Part shown: one piece after another, positions 8,004-15,668 of the stretch
Layout: each line of letters opens with the position of its first letter
Position numbering within the stretch: position 1 is the stretch's first letter
Assembly: GCF_003992015.1 (NCBI RefSeq)
Contig: NZ_RQVK01000018.1
Location: 1 to 32,403, forward strand
Direction: 5' to 3'
DNA from: Veillonella sp. VA137
GTDB taxonomy: Bacteria; Bacillota; Negativicutes; Veillonellales; Veillonellaceae
Length of the DNA: 32,403 bases
Notes under the pieces: model-generated
Seen by the model: only the letters and a program-made list of their open reading frames with translations
What the model was told of the DNA's origin: nothing
The model's database searches: none
Position numbers and translations under genes: made by a program

Positions 8004-8318
8004 CTATGGTTGTGAAATAATCCGTGGCGCTGCTACCTTGAACACTTCACGCAACAATGGTAGGAATCGACCTTCAATCAATGTTCGATTTCGTTCACTT
8101 TTTGTAATCAACCATAAGGCCGTCCCATTGTATTTGATAGAAATTAAACTATTGATATATTGATCAAAATCGGATTGCCCCATTTTCTCACGCAATTCCA
8201 ATAATAAAGAATGTAATGGCTCTCCTTGATACTCTGGGCGTTCCAAAACTGGCGTAAACACTACTTCATACACAGAATCACTATATTGATTCGGACCTGC
8301 AGAACTTTGAAAATCCAT
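8004..8318 (-). CDS. Small protein resembling the DnaA N-terminal domain
   Basis: A 104-residue soluble protein. The segment FDQYINSLISIKYNGTALWL through RTLIEGRFLPLLREVFKV (about residues 50-95) looks like domain I of DnaA. In DnaA a Trp/Phe-containing helix is followed by a beta-strand and the pattern of a charged residue, then -ERYLPLI-. No AAA+ or DNA-binding domain is present. It starts nine bases after the HigA-like gene, whose stop codon overlaps this gene's AGGAGG, so the two are coupled. Domain I of DnaA binds helicase and initiation regulators. A free copy could act as a decoy or regulator of initiation, but this is inference from a faint similarity. Confidence 0.6.
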   Translation of the reverse strand: MDFQSSAGPNQYSDSVYEVVFTPVLERPEYQGEPLHSLLLELREKMGQSDFDQYINSLISIKYNGTALWLITKSERNRTLIEGRFLPLLREVFKVAAPRIISQP

Positions 8319-8327
8319 GATAACCTC

Positions 8328-9446
8328 CTATGCAGTATATGTGGAAATATATGTATTAAACTGATTATACCCTATAATCTTATCTTTTTGTAGCCTTCCT
8401 ATTACTAATGCTACCCCAATCCCTTGAGTGTCTGCAAACGCCTGAATCGTATCAATATTAATTGGTATCTTGTTAATAAACTTCTTATAGGCAACTCCAT
8501 CGATTAAACAAGAACTAGCTAATGAATCCGCTTTCTGTTCATCATCATTACATGCACCATCAACTTTATAAATATCCCCTTCTATAATATGGATTAACTC
8601 ATGAAACAATGTAAACCAAAATATATCTGCTCTTTTTTGTCGTAAACTAATACCTACTATAATTTTTTGACTTGCATCATCTATAAAAGATAATCCCTGT
8701 AAGAATGAGCTAGGAATATGAGGTACTAATACCAACGCTATACCACATTCTGAAAGAGCCGTTCTAACCTCTTCAAAAAAGCTAAATGTTTCACATTTGG
8801 TAAATTGTTTTAAAAAAGCAATACATGCTAATAACTTTTCTTTTGAATAGCGGCACAAACTTATATCCCTTGCTTGTAATTTTGCATATTGAGCTATCAC
8901 TAATTTTGCACGCATAGCCTTATCTGTATCTCCTAATTGACGACAAACAATAGGTAAAAGACGCATATCATCCAATAGACTCAAATTAGCTACTTCGAAG
9001 AACTGGCATAAATTAATATGCTTATCAATATGACTGACAGCTTTCTCAACCATCTCCGCTTTTACCATATCGTTATATGGGAAACTATTAATAAAGTTAA
9101 TCTCTTTATCCGCTAAATTTTCTGTCTCTACCTTAGCTAGGTCCTCCCTATATAAGGACTCTAAACGATTCCAAAATCGTGCAGGCACCCCCAATACTCG
9201 TTCTAATCTATTGGCTACATCATTCGTCAGGCTGACCTTTCCATTTAATAAATTACTTACATGCTTCTCGGACATATTCATGCGCAATGCAAATTCCTTT
9301 TGATTCATATTACGTATATCTAATTGTTCTCGTATCGATTCTCCTGGAGGAACGGCCATATATGATTTGCTTTCCATAATTTTTACTGCTATTTTCTTAT
9401 CTTCACATACTTTTTCTAACTTTTTAGATTTATAAGTAATCTCCAA
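8328..9446 (-). CDS. HigA-type antitoxin with ImmA/IrrE metallopeptidase domain, carrying a HigB toxin remnant at its N-terminus
   Basis: From the TTG at 9446 this is a 372-residue protein. Residues 1-22 (MEITYKSKKLEKVC...) look like the start of a HigB/RelE-type killer toxin. They run directly into a HigA-type antitoxin beginning near MAVPPGESIREQLDIRNMNQ, with an XRE helix-turn-helix (QKEFALRMNMSEKHVSNLLN). The C-terminal half is an ImmA/IrrE zinc peptidase domain with FTLFHELIHIIEGD (HExxH near residue 275). The TTG has AGGTGG at good spacing, whereas the in-frame ATG at 9470 lies almost at the predicted transcript start. In related modules a separate toxin gene of about 90-110 codons precedes HigA; here most of it is missing. 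It probably represses its own promoter through the flanking inverted repeat. Confidence 0.8.
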   Translation of the reverse strand: MEITYKSKKLEKVCEDKKIAVKIMESKSYMAVPPGESIREQLDIRNMNQKEFALRMNMSEKHVSNLLNGKVSLTNDVANRLERVLGVPARFWNRLESLYREDLAKVETENLADKEINFINSFPYNDMVKAEMVEKAVSHIDKHINLCQFFEVANLSLLDDMRLLPIVCRQLGDTDKAMRAKLVIAQYAKLQARDISLCRYSKEKLLACIAFLKQFTKCETFSFFEEVRTALSECGIALVLVPHIPSSFLQGLSFIDDASQKIIVGISLRQKRADIFWFTLFHELIHIIEGDIYKVDGACNDDEQKADSLASSCLIDGVAYKKFINKIPINIDTIQAFADTQGIGVALVIGRLQKDKIIGYNQFNTYISTYTA

Positions 9447-9469
9447 AGCATCACCACCTAATAACTTCA

Positions 9470-9494
9470 AAAATTAACCTTATAGGTTAATTTT
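9470..9494. promoter_or_regulatory. Inverted-repeat operator of the HigA-like gene
   Basis: AAAATTAACC (9470-9479) and GGTTAATTTT (9485-9494) form perfect 10-bp arms over the -10 and predicted transcription start. A further half-site, TATAGGTTAA, lies at 9519-9528 next to the -35, a direct repeat of 9481-9490. This fits autorepression by an XRE-type antitoxin. Confidence 0.65.
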
Positions 9495-9518
9495 ATCATC
9501 ACTTTCATAATATAGCAA
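9490..9518 (-). promoter_or_regulatory. Promoter of the HigA-like operon
   Basis: TTGCTA (9518-9513), a 17-nt spacer and TAAAAT (9495-9490) on the minus strand, bracketed by GGTTAA half-sites. Confidence 0.6.
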
Positions 9519-9567
9519 TATAGGTTAAATCAAATTAATGCCCAAAATATTATGTTATCATTAACAT

Positions 9568-9598
9568 TCAAAAAGGCTTTCACTATTGTGAAAGCCTT
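9568..9598 (-). terminator. Terminator of the PAP2 phosphatase gene
   Basis: Minus strand AAGGCTTTCAC (9598-9588) pairs perfectly over 11 bp with GTGAAAGCCTT (9583-9573) around a 4-nt loop and is followed by TTTG. Confidence 0.8.
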
Positions 9599-9645
9599 AC
9601 AGGTATAAACCTTATTATTTATTTAGTTAATTAAGCAGATTCTCT

Positions 9646-10239
9646 CTACACATCTCTTCTGTTTCGGAATCGTCTCACATACTCACGCATAAGTCGTGTA
9701 TCTAATCCTCTATACAATCGTACCACGCCACGACGTATAGTTTTATTATAGATAGCCGTCAAAATCCACACAAGGATGAAAGCCCCTAGTATATCTCCAG
9801 GGTAATGGTTCCCTACAAAGACACGAGAAAAACCTACTAAGATAGATCCGTAGACCATCCAAGTACCCCATTTCCAACGATAGAACAAAATCCCACAAGC
9901 GATAGCCATTGTACCTACTGCATGGTCACTTGGAAAGCTAGCATCTGCAGCATGATTCAATATTAAAATGGTTTCAGGATGCTCCACAAACGGCCGACTT
10001 TCATAAAACATAGATCCTAAGATAAAGCTACCAATTAAACACAATACTAATAGCACACCTGTGGCAAAACTTTCAGCACGCAACTTAAAACTATTTACAC
10101 GGAATCCTTTTACAAATAGCCCTGCTAAGACGAGCATATATACATAAGGTACAAGCTTAGAAATTGTTATCATCAAAGCATCGAGGATAACACTACGATT
10201 AGCCATACTATTGATCAGCAAAAATAGCCAGTCATTCAT
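9646..10239 (-). CDS. PAP2-family phosphatase, likely undecaprenyl-diphosphatase (BcrC-like)
   Basis: A 197-residue polytopic membrane phosphatase. The three PAP2 motifs are visible: YESRPFVEHPE near residue 80, the His-containing SFPSDHAVGTMA near 103 and SRVFVGNHYPGDILGA near 143, with membrane segments around them. Proteins of this size and pattern usually dephosphorylate undecaprenyl diphosphate to recycle the carrier lipid for peptidoglycan and O-antigen. Phosphatidylglycerophosphate or lipid A phosphatase activity remains possible. The ATG at 10239 has GGAAGGTG eight bases upstream; the in-frame ATG at 10254 would place this site inside the coding region. It is monocistronic with a clear promoter and terminator. 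Confidence 0.85.
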   Translation of the reverse strand: MNDWLFLLINSMANRSVILDALMITISKLVPYVYMLVLAGLFVKGFRVNSFKLRAESFATGVLLVLCLIGSFILGSMFYESRPFVEHPETILILNHAADASFPSDHAVGTMAIACGILFYRWKWGTWMVYGSILVGFSRVFVGNHYPGDILGAFILVWILTAIYNKTIRRGVVRLYRGLDTRLMREYVRRFRNRRDV

Positions 10240-10282
10240 TATAACACCTTCCATTTCCTAACAAAGAGATAGATTATGTATT

Positions 10283-10310
10283 ATTATATCACGTTCCCCC
10301 TAGATTGTAA
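10283..10310 (-). promoter_or_regulatory. Promoter of the PAP2 phosphatase gene
   Basis: TTACAA (10310-10305), a 16-nt spacer and a perfect TATAAT (10288-10283) on the minus strand. No gene is seen between here and the first porin terminator at 10533; that stretch holds repeat copy B. Confidence 0.6.
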
Positions 10311-10423
10311 TGCATAGATTCAAATCCTAGAACATAGATTAAAAAAGCTTTTTTACCCATTGAAAGGCAATCATAACATTAATATATGTAATAGAATACT
10401 TATGGGTTGCATCATTTGAATGT

Positions 10424-10466
10424 TTTAGAGTTCGTATGCTTCTATTAAGCAAAAGAATAGCACTCA
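10424..10466 (-). repeat. Short dispersed repeat, copy B
   Basis: TTTAGAGTTCGTATGCTTCT and the following AGCAAA...AGAAT...GCAC match the copy at 27-67 with about 83% identity. On the minus strand it encodes LLLNRSIRTL in an open stretch that ends in a stop further on. There is no plausible ribosome binding site, so I do not call a gene. Confidence 0.45.
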
Positions 10467-10532
10467 CTATTTAGATAGCTGATCACTAGGGACTTTGTAA
10501 AAGAGCAGTTCCCATACTTAAAAAAGAGCTAC

Positions 10533-10561
10533 AAAAAAGAACCCCTAGAGGAGTTCTTTTT
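10533..10561 (-). terminator. Terminator of porin gene 1
   Basis: AAAAAGAACTCC and GGGGTTCTTTTT on the minus strand pair over most of their length, followed by T. It is one of five closely similar hairpins that close the porin genes. Confidence 0.8.
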
Positions 10562-10571
10562 CTGGTATAAA

Positions 10572-11825
10572 TTAGAATTGGTAGTTCAGATCTAGACGGT
10601 ACAATTCTGGTTTATTTACGTTATCCTGCGTTTTACTCTTGAAGCTAGCATATGCTGACAAGCCAAGGTTCTTAGTCAATGTATAATCTACAGTCGCTAA
10701 CCACCCTTTTGCATTAGCGTGAGCAGGCACAAAATTATAGTAATATGTAGGAACATCATATGTTGTATGTTTTACAAATGTTTCCTTCTTAAAGTTAAAG
10801 TATTGTACCTTCACATCCCAAGTTCTAGGTTGTAGGATATCCGCTTTTCCATAACCACCTCCTACAATCCATGATTCTCCATCAGCACCTTGTCGTTCTT
10901 TTCTAGCATATTCACCACCAAGCCAAATTTTGTTATCGCTACCCAAGTAAACATCTAAAGAACCACCAAAAATATCTGTCAACTTTTTAGTCTTATCATT
11001 ATTAGACTTCGAACTGTGTCGATCAATATAAAATCCTTTTAAGTTTACGGATTGATTTGGACGATATCCAACTTCATAAATGGATACAGCTTTTTTACCA
11101 TTACTATTAATATATCCGAAGGAAAGATTAGTATTTAACTTCTCATCACCAATACGAAGCTTAACTCCCGAAAAAGAATCATCATATGTTAAGCCGTTAC
11201 CGACAATATAGTCCTTGCGACCTACTGTAGCTAACACATGTTTACCAAATTGATGTTGTACATACACTTCATCAACACTTGTTCCTGAATGAGCTTCTTC
11301 ATCAAATCTTGTATCACCCGTAGAAAGACGTACTGCTGCCTTGGTTTTCTCATCAATTGTAGCTTCAAATTTTAAACGAGCCCTATAATAAAATGAAGAT
11401 TTACCATTAAGCGTCTCTGTTCCGCGCTCTCCAGGATACACATTATCATATCTTAACCGTGCATCCCCACTGAATTTAAAGTTCCCCACTTTATCTTCTA
11501 ATCTATTCACTCGCACGCCAAATGCTTGTAATTCATTGGCAAATTCATTTGCCAAGCGTTGGATAGTTGCTCTTTGCTCGGCTGTTACTTCGTCTTGATG
11601 CGCATCGGCTCTAGCGATCATTTGCGCCATTTCATAACGAGTGATGTTGCGTTGACCTTTGAACGTGCCATCTGGGTAACCTTGGATAACCCCTTCTGCT
11701 GCCAATCGTTCAACCGCTTGATATGCCCAATCTTGTGCTGTTACATCAGAAAATGGATGTGCTGCCAAGGCAGATGTTACACCCAACACCGCTGTTGCTG
11801 CTAATACTGCTAATTGTTTTCTCAT
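10572..11825 (-). CDS. OmpM-type SLH-domain outer-membrane porin, paralogue 1 (most divergent)
   Basis: A 417-residue precursor. Residues 1-21 form a Sec signal peptide ending ALA. An SLH domain (HPFSDVTAQDWAYQAVERLA through GYPDGTFKGQRNITRYEMAQ) should bind polyamine-modified peptidoglycan. An alpha-helical linker of about 40 residues follows, and the rest is a beta-barrel ending in YRLDLNYQF with the C-terminal Phe used for outer-membrane assembly. Such proteins tether the outer membrane to the cell wall and act as diffusion channels. This is the last and most divergent copy of the six-gene array. Its N-terminus differs at many positions (VERLAAEGVIQ, QDEVTAEQRATIQRL), its ribosome site is plain AAGGG, and its leader lacks the 19-nt box found before the other five. 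It is probably an older, separately regulated member. Confidence 0.92.
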   Translation of the reverse strand: MRKQLAVLAATAVLGVTSALAAHPFSDVTAQDWAYQAVERLAAEGVIQGYPDGTFKGQRNITRYEMAQMIARADAHQDEVTAEQRATIQRLANEFANELQAFGVRVNRLEDKVGNFKFSGDARLRYDNVYPGERGTETLNGKSSFYYRARLKFEATIDEKTKAAVRLSTGDTRFDEEAHSGTSVDEVYVQHQFGKHVLATVGRKDYIVGNGLTYDDSFSGVKLRIGDEKLNTNLSFGYINSNGKKAVSIYEVGYRPNQSVNLKGFYIDRHSSKSNNDKTKKLTDIFGGSLDVYLGSDNKIWLGGEYARKERQGADGESWIVGGGYGKADILQPRTWDVKVQYFNFKKETFVKHTTYDVPTYYYNFVPAHANAKGWLATVDYTLTKNLGLSAYASFKSKTQDNVNKPELYRLDLNYQF

Positions 11826-11984
11826 AATGAATACCCTTTATAAAAACAAATAATACCCTTGTCCATTCTATATAGAAGCTCCGATACAGTTATGTATTAC
11901 TATCCATCGAGCATACCCCTATTCTCATCGTGTAGAAAGTACCCCTACATACCTCGCCTTACTATATCTATTAGACTTGTCTTA

Positions 11985-12013
11985 ATAGTATCATAGGTAT
12001 ACATTAAATGCAA
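11985..12013 (-). promoter_or_regulatory. Promoter of porin gene 1
   Basis: TTGCAT (12013-12008), a 17-nt spacer and TACTAT (11990-11985) with a TGn extension on the minus strand. The leader is about 150 nt and has no GAGGAAAC box. The stretch 12014-12285 shows no gene or clear structure. Confidence 0.65.
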
Positions 12014-12285
12014 TTTATACAGACATCTATACACACTTTGTGAATATACGATTTATTATGAAAATAAATCATCATATGCTAATCCCTAGTATGTATCTAC
12101 ACCGATAGAATAGGTCTTGCCCTTACTGATATTCACTATCCACATAAAATAGGTGCATGCACTAGATTCCACAACATAACCATCATTAGCCTTTATGATT
12201 TTTATTATATAGTATGTTACACCATGAATAATGAACTTATATTCTCGGCGCTCATAAGTGTAATTTATACTATCAATTATACAAA

Positions 12286-12313
12286 AAAAAGAACTCCCGA
12301 AGGAGTTCTTTTT
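12286..12313 (-). terminator. Terminator of porin gene 2
   Basis: GAACTCC (12291-12297) and GGAGTTC (12302-12308), extended by A and T runs on both sides, so it may work in both directions. Confidence 0.8.
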
Positions 12314-12331
12314 ATATGTGTAACTATCAAA

Positions 12332-13564
12332 TTAGAATTTGTAGTTAAGTTCTGCACGATAGTATTCTGGCAAGTCAACAGATTTATTGTTGTCATCTTT
12401 TTTCTTGCTATCGAATGTAGCGTAAGCGGAAAGACCTACGTTTTTAGCTACAGTGTAATCTACAGTTGCTAAGTAACCTCTGTAGTTTCTGTTTTGATCG
12501 TTCAAGTTCCAAGTATTGGATACTACTGGAGCTTCTTTTTTCAAATCAAAGTATTGAACTTTGGCACCCCAAGTACCAGCTTTAGCAATATCTGCTTCAC
12601 CATAACCTACGCCTGCTGTCCAAGCTTCGCCTGCTGCACCTGTAGCTTCTTCTTTAGCATACTCGCCACCAACCCAAACTTTGGAACCTAATTTAGCATC
12701 AACAGATGCACCATATACACTATTTCCATCTTTTTCATGAATATCAGCGTAGAAACCTTTAACAGTTACTTTTTCTACTGGTTTGTAGTTTAATTGGTAA
12801 ACCGTTACTTGAGCATTATCTTTACGTTCAACACCTTCTGCTTCGCCACCTTGTAAGTAACCGTATGCAACAGAAGCATTCAATTTATCTTTACCAGCTG
12901 TTGCTACTGCACCTTCGAATACATCATCATATACAAGTCCATTACCAACCATCAAGTCTTGACGACCAGCAGTTGCAGTTACGTATTTACCGAAGTTATG
13001 TTGTACATACACACGGTCAATGCTAGTTTCTGGATTGTTAGCTGCACCAAACTCTTTTTCGCCCACTAAACGAACTACAGCTTTCGTGTTGTCATTTACA
13101 GTTGCTTCGAATTGTACACGACCACGGTAGTCAAATTTAGATTTATAAGTTTTGGATTTATCAGTATTTTCGACTTTTCTATTTTCATAACGAAGACGAG
13201 CATCACCAGTGAATGCGAAGTTGCCTACTTTGTTTTCCAATGTAGAAACACGAACGCCCAAGTTGTTCAACTCAGTTGCAAATTCGTTAGCCAAACGGTT
13301 GATGATAGCATTTTGTTCAGCGTCAACACGATCTTGACGAGCCATAGCTTTTGCTACCATTTGAGCCATTTCGAAACGAGTGATATTGTGTTGGCCTTTA
13401 AAAGTGCCATCTGGGTAACCGTTAACGATACCTTGGGAAGCTAATTGAGATACTGCTTGGTATGCCCAATCTTGTGGAGTTACGTCTGCAAATGGGTTTG
13501 CTGCGAATGCAGAAGTTACACCCAATACTGCTGTTGCAGCTAATACTGCTAAATGTTTTTTCAT
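12332..13564 (-). CDS. OmpM-type SLH-domain porin, paralogue 2 (barrel subtype A)
   Basis: A 410-residue precursor: signal peptide 1-21 (ending AFA), SLH domain about 23-75 (NPFADVTPQDWAYQAVSQLA ... GYPDGTFKGQHNITRFEMAQ), a helical linker (QDRVDAEQNAIINRLANEFA), then a beta-barrel starting near GNFAFTGDARLRYENR and ending YRAELNYKF. Barrel subtype A, shared with paralogues 3 and 5, is marked by YGYLQGG, VTVYQLNYKPVEKVTVKGFY and YGASVDAKLGSKVWVGGEYA. The first 110 residues are almost the same as in the neighbours, while surface-loop regions differ. The gene is monocistronic, with ribosome site GAGAGG eight bases before ATG and the boxed leader. Confidence 0.93.
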   Translation of the reverse strand: MKKHLAVLAATAVLGVTSAFAANPFADVTPQDWAYQAVSQLASQGIVNGYPDGTFKGQHNITRFEMAQMVAKAMARQDRVDAEQNAIINRLANEFATELNNLGVRVSTLENKVGNFAFTGDARLRYENRKVENTDKSKTYKSKFDYRGRVQFEATVNDNTKAVVRLVGEKEFGAANNPETSIDRVYVQHNFGKYVTATAGRQDLMVGNGLVYDDVFEGAVATAGKDKLNASVAYGYLQGGEAEGVERKDNAQVTVYQLNYKPVEKVTVKGFYADIHEKDGNSVYGASVDAKLGSKVWVGGEYAKEEATGAAGEAWTAGVGYGEADIAKAGTWGAKVQYFDLKKEAPVVSNTWNLNDQNRNYRGYLATVDYTVAKNVGLSAYATFDSKKKDDNNKSVDLPEYYRAELNYKF

Positions 13565-13653
13565 GATAATTACCTCTCAATGAAAAATAAAATAATATAC
13601 ATTGTCTCCTAAGCTTAGATAGATTCGAGCATATCATTGTACTACTTTTCAAT

Positions 13654-13672
13654 GGAGTGTCCACGTTTCCTC
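13654..13672 (-). promoter_or_regulatory. Conserved leader box of porin gene 2
   Basis: GAGGAAACGTGGACACTCC on the minus strand, 89 nt before ATG and about 54 nt after the predicted transcript start. The adjoining CATTGAAAA (13654-13646) can pair at 8 of 9 positions with TTTTCATTG (13586-13578), which abuts the ribosome site. Confidence 0.75.
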
Positions 13673-13732
13673 ACATACTAGTAGATACATCGCTATCCTC
13701 TAATCTATATTATTCTTATTTGACTTGTGCCT

Positions 13733-13761
13733 ATCATAACACAACAACAGATAAAACTCAA
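13733..13761 (-). promoter_or_regulatory. Promoter of porin gene 2
   Basis: TTGAGT (13761-13756), a 17-nt spacer and TATGAT (13738-13733) with an upstream TGn on the minus strand. The leader is about 160 nt. Nothing else is seen up to the terminator at 13892. Confidence 0.65.
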
Positions 13762-13891
13762 TACCCTTTCGTCGTTTTATTGCACGATATGTAGATTTTA
13801 ATTAAGAAAAATTTCAATTAGCACTTATTATAGAGTCTTAATTGCTATCCTTAAAACTTGACAAAGAACTAAATAATAGATCTGATAAAAC

Positions 13892-13919
13892 AAAAAGAAC
13901 CCCCGAGGGAGTTCTTTTT
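13892..13919 (-). terminator. Terminator of porin gene 3
   Basis: Palindromic AAAAAGAAC...GTTCTTTTT hairpin with a GC core, nearly the same as that of porin gene 2; sequence similarity continues through the stop codon. Confidence 0.8.
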
Positions 13920-13937
13920 ATATGTGTAACTGTCAAA

Positions 13938-15146
13938 TTAGAATTTGTAGTTAAGTTCTGCACGGTAGGTTTCAGCTTGTGCTTTGTTAGCTTGATCTTT
14001 AGTATCAATAGTAGCAGTAGCTGCAAGACCCACATTTTTAGCTACAGCATATTTAGCTGTTGCATATACACCTTTTTGGCCTTTTTTCGCTAAACCTAGT
14101 GCGGAATCGATTACAGGCGCATCTTTTTTAATATTGTAGTATTGACCTTTAACAGACCAAGTACCTTGTTTTGCCATGTTATAATTTCCATAACCTAAGC
14201 CCGCTGTCCAAGCTTCACCATTAGCACCTTGAGTTTCTGTTTTCACATATTCACCGCCAGCCCAAACTTTGTTGCCAAGTTTAAGATCTAGAGATGCACC
14301 ATATGCATTATGTACATTTTTTTCATGAGCATCAGCATAGAAACCTTTTACTGCTAATTTTTCAGTTGGCATAGTGTTCAATTGATATACTGTTACTTGG
14401 GAGTTTTCAGCACGAGTCGCTTTATCAAGTTCTAATTTACCATATGTTCCACTTTGTAGATAGCCATATGCCACAGACGCATTCAATTTATCTTTACCAG
14501 CTGTAGCAACTACACCTTCAAAAGTACCATCAAATGCAAGACCATTACCAACTATCAAATCTTGGCGACCAGCAGCTACAGTTGCATATTTACCGAAGTT
14601 ATGTTGTACATATACACGGTCAAGTTCAGCTTTAGGAGCACCCTCTGCACCGAACTCTTTGCTACCCGCTAAACGTACTACTGCTTTCGTATTGTCATTT
14701 ACAGTTGCTTCGAATTTTACACGACCACGGTAGTCGAATTTAGAATCACGAGCATCGTTTTTACCAGTGTAACGAAGACGAGCATCACCAGTGAATTTGA
14801 AGTTGCCCACTTTGTTTTCCAATGTGGAAACACGAACGCCTAAATTGTTCAATTCAGCGGAGAATTCGTTAGCTAAACGGTTGATGATTGCATTTTGTTC
14901 AGCATCAACACGATCTTGACGAACTAAAGCTTTAGCTACCATTTGAGCCATTTCATAACGAGTGATGTTTTGTTGGCCTTTGAATGTGCCATCTGGGTAA
15001 CCGTTAACGATACCTTGGGAAGCCAATTGAGCTACTGCTTGGTATGCCCAATCTTGTGGAGTTACGTCGGAGAATGGGTTTGCTGCGAATGCAGAAGTAA
15101 CACCCAATACTGCTGTTGCAGCTAATACTGCTAAATGTTTTTTCAT
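13938..15146 (-). CDS. OmpM-type SLH-domain porin, paralogue 3 (barrel subtype A)
   Basis: A 402-residue precursor, the shortest of the six. Signal peptide 1-21; SLH domain about 23-75 (NPFSDVTPQDWAYQAVAQLA, GYPDGTFKGQQNITRYEMAQ); helical linker to about 115; barrel from GNFKFTGDARLRYTGKN to YRAELNYKF. The first periplasm-distal loop is very short (YTGKNDARDSKFDYRGRV) compared with paralogues 4-6, which explains much of the length difference. Subtype A features include YGYLQSG, VTVYQLNTMPTEKLAVKGFY and YGASLDLKLGNKVWAGGEYV. Upstream is the same ribosome site (GAGAGG) and leader as in paralogues 2, 4 and 5. Expected role: outer-membrane tether and general pore; substrate preference is not predictable. 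Confidence 0.93.
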   Translation of the reverse strand: MKKHLAVLAATAVLGVTSAFAANPFSDVTPQDWAYQAVAQLASQGIVNGYPDGTFKGQQNITRYEMAQMVAKALVRQDRVDAEQNAIINRLANEFSAELNNLGVRVSTLENKVGNFKFTGDARLRYTGKNDARDSKFDYRGRVKFEATVNDNTKAVVRLAGSKEFGAEGAPKAELDRVYVQHNFGKYATVAAGRQDLIVGNGLAFDGTFEGVVATAGKDKLNASVAYGYLQSGTYGKLELDKATRAENSQVTVYQLNTMPTEKLAVKGFYADAHEKNVHNAYGASLDLKLGNKVWAGGEYVKTETQGANGEAWTAGLGYGNYNMAKQGTWSVKGQYYNIKKDAPVIDSALGLAKKGQKGVYATAKYAVAKNVGLAATATIDTKDQANKAQAETYRAELNYKF

Positions 15147-15233
15147 GATAATTACCTCTCAATGAAAAATAAAATAATATACACCGTCTCATACATACAG
15201 CTTGACTGATTATATTATCGCATTACTTTTCAT

Positions 15234-15252
15234 GGAGTGTCCACGTTTCCTC
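15234..15252 (-). promoter_or_regulatory. Conserved leader box of porin gene 3
   Basis: GAGGAAACGTGGACACTCC on the minus strand, 87 nt before ATG and about 54 nt after the predicted transcript start. ATGAAAA next to it (15233-15227) is perfectly complementary to TTTTCAT (15178-15172) beside the ribosome site. Confidence 0.75.
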
Positions 15253-15312
15253 AACATTCAGTAATGACATACCTATAATCTAAATCATAGCAAACATACT
15301 CGACTTGAATGT

Positions 15313-15342
15313 ATCATATCATAGGATATCCATATAAAGCAA
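15313..15342 (-). promoter_or_regulatory. Promoter of porin gene 3
   Basis: TTGCTT (15342-15337), an 18-nt spacer and TATGAT (15318-15313) preceded by TGA on the minus strand. The following 280 nt up to the terminator at 15623 are AT-rich and show no gene or clear structure. Confidence 0.6.
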
Positions 15343-15622
15343 ATACTTTCCAATAAATAAGCATTTCGTTTATTTTTGCGTTCAGGATATATATACTATT
15401 AATAACCATATCTAACTATTTACTATAACATGTATTATTCCAATCTTTTCATACAGCATTTTAGACCTTTAAAATTCCTACATCGAGATAATTAATGAAT
15501 ACTTACTTAACCCCAAGTTTCACTTAAATTGCAAATAAAAATTGAATACATTTACCCATACTTTTAACACACTACCTAAGTATATGGAGCAATCCTATTT
15601 ACAATCCATCATTTATCATATA

Positions 15623-15650
15623 AAAAAGAACTCCCTAAGGAGTTCTTTTT
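15623..15650 (-). terminator. Terminator of porin gene 4
   Basis: AAAAAAGAACTCC CTAA GGAGTTCTTTTT, a symmetric hairpin of the array's common type. Confidence 0.85.
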
Positions 15651-15668
15651 GTATGTGTAACTAGCAAA

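Noticed and set aside
10255-10533. A small RNA or short protein in the gap between the PAP2 gene and porin gene 1
   Set aside because: I see only the PAP2 promoter and the repeat copy; the minus-strand open stretch has no start signal and no clear promoter-terminator pair.
12224-12472. Plus-strand frame of 82 codons across the gap before porin gene 2
   Set aside because: It crosses the porin terminator and coding end on the opposite strand, has no ribosome site and no family resemblance.
13112-13444. Plus-strand open frames of 60-110 codons opposite the porin genes, including Cys-rich ones repeated in each copy
   Set aside because: They are shadows of the repeated minus-strand coding sequence, recur at the same place in each porin gene and lack ribosome sites.
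13654-13672. Resemblance of the leader box to the conserved GAGGAAAGTCC start region of RNase P RNA
   Set aside because: Only the first seven or eight bases agree, there is no RNase P structure around it, and five short copies before porin genes do not fit an RNase P RNA gene.
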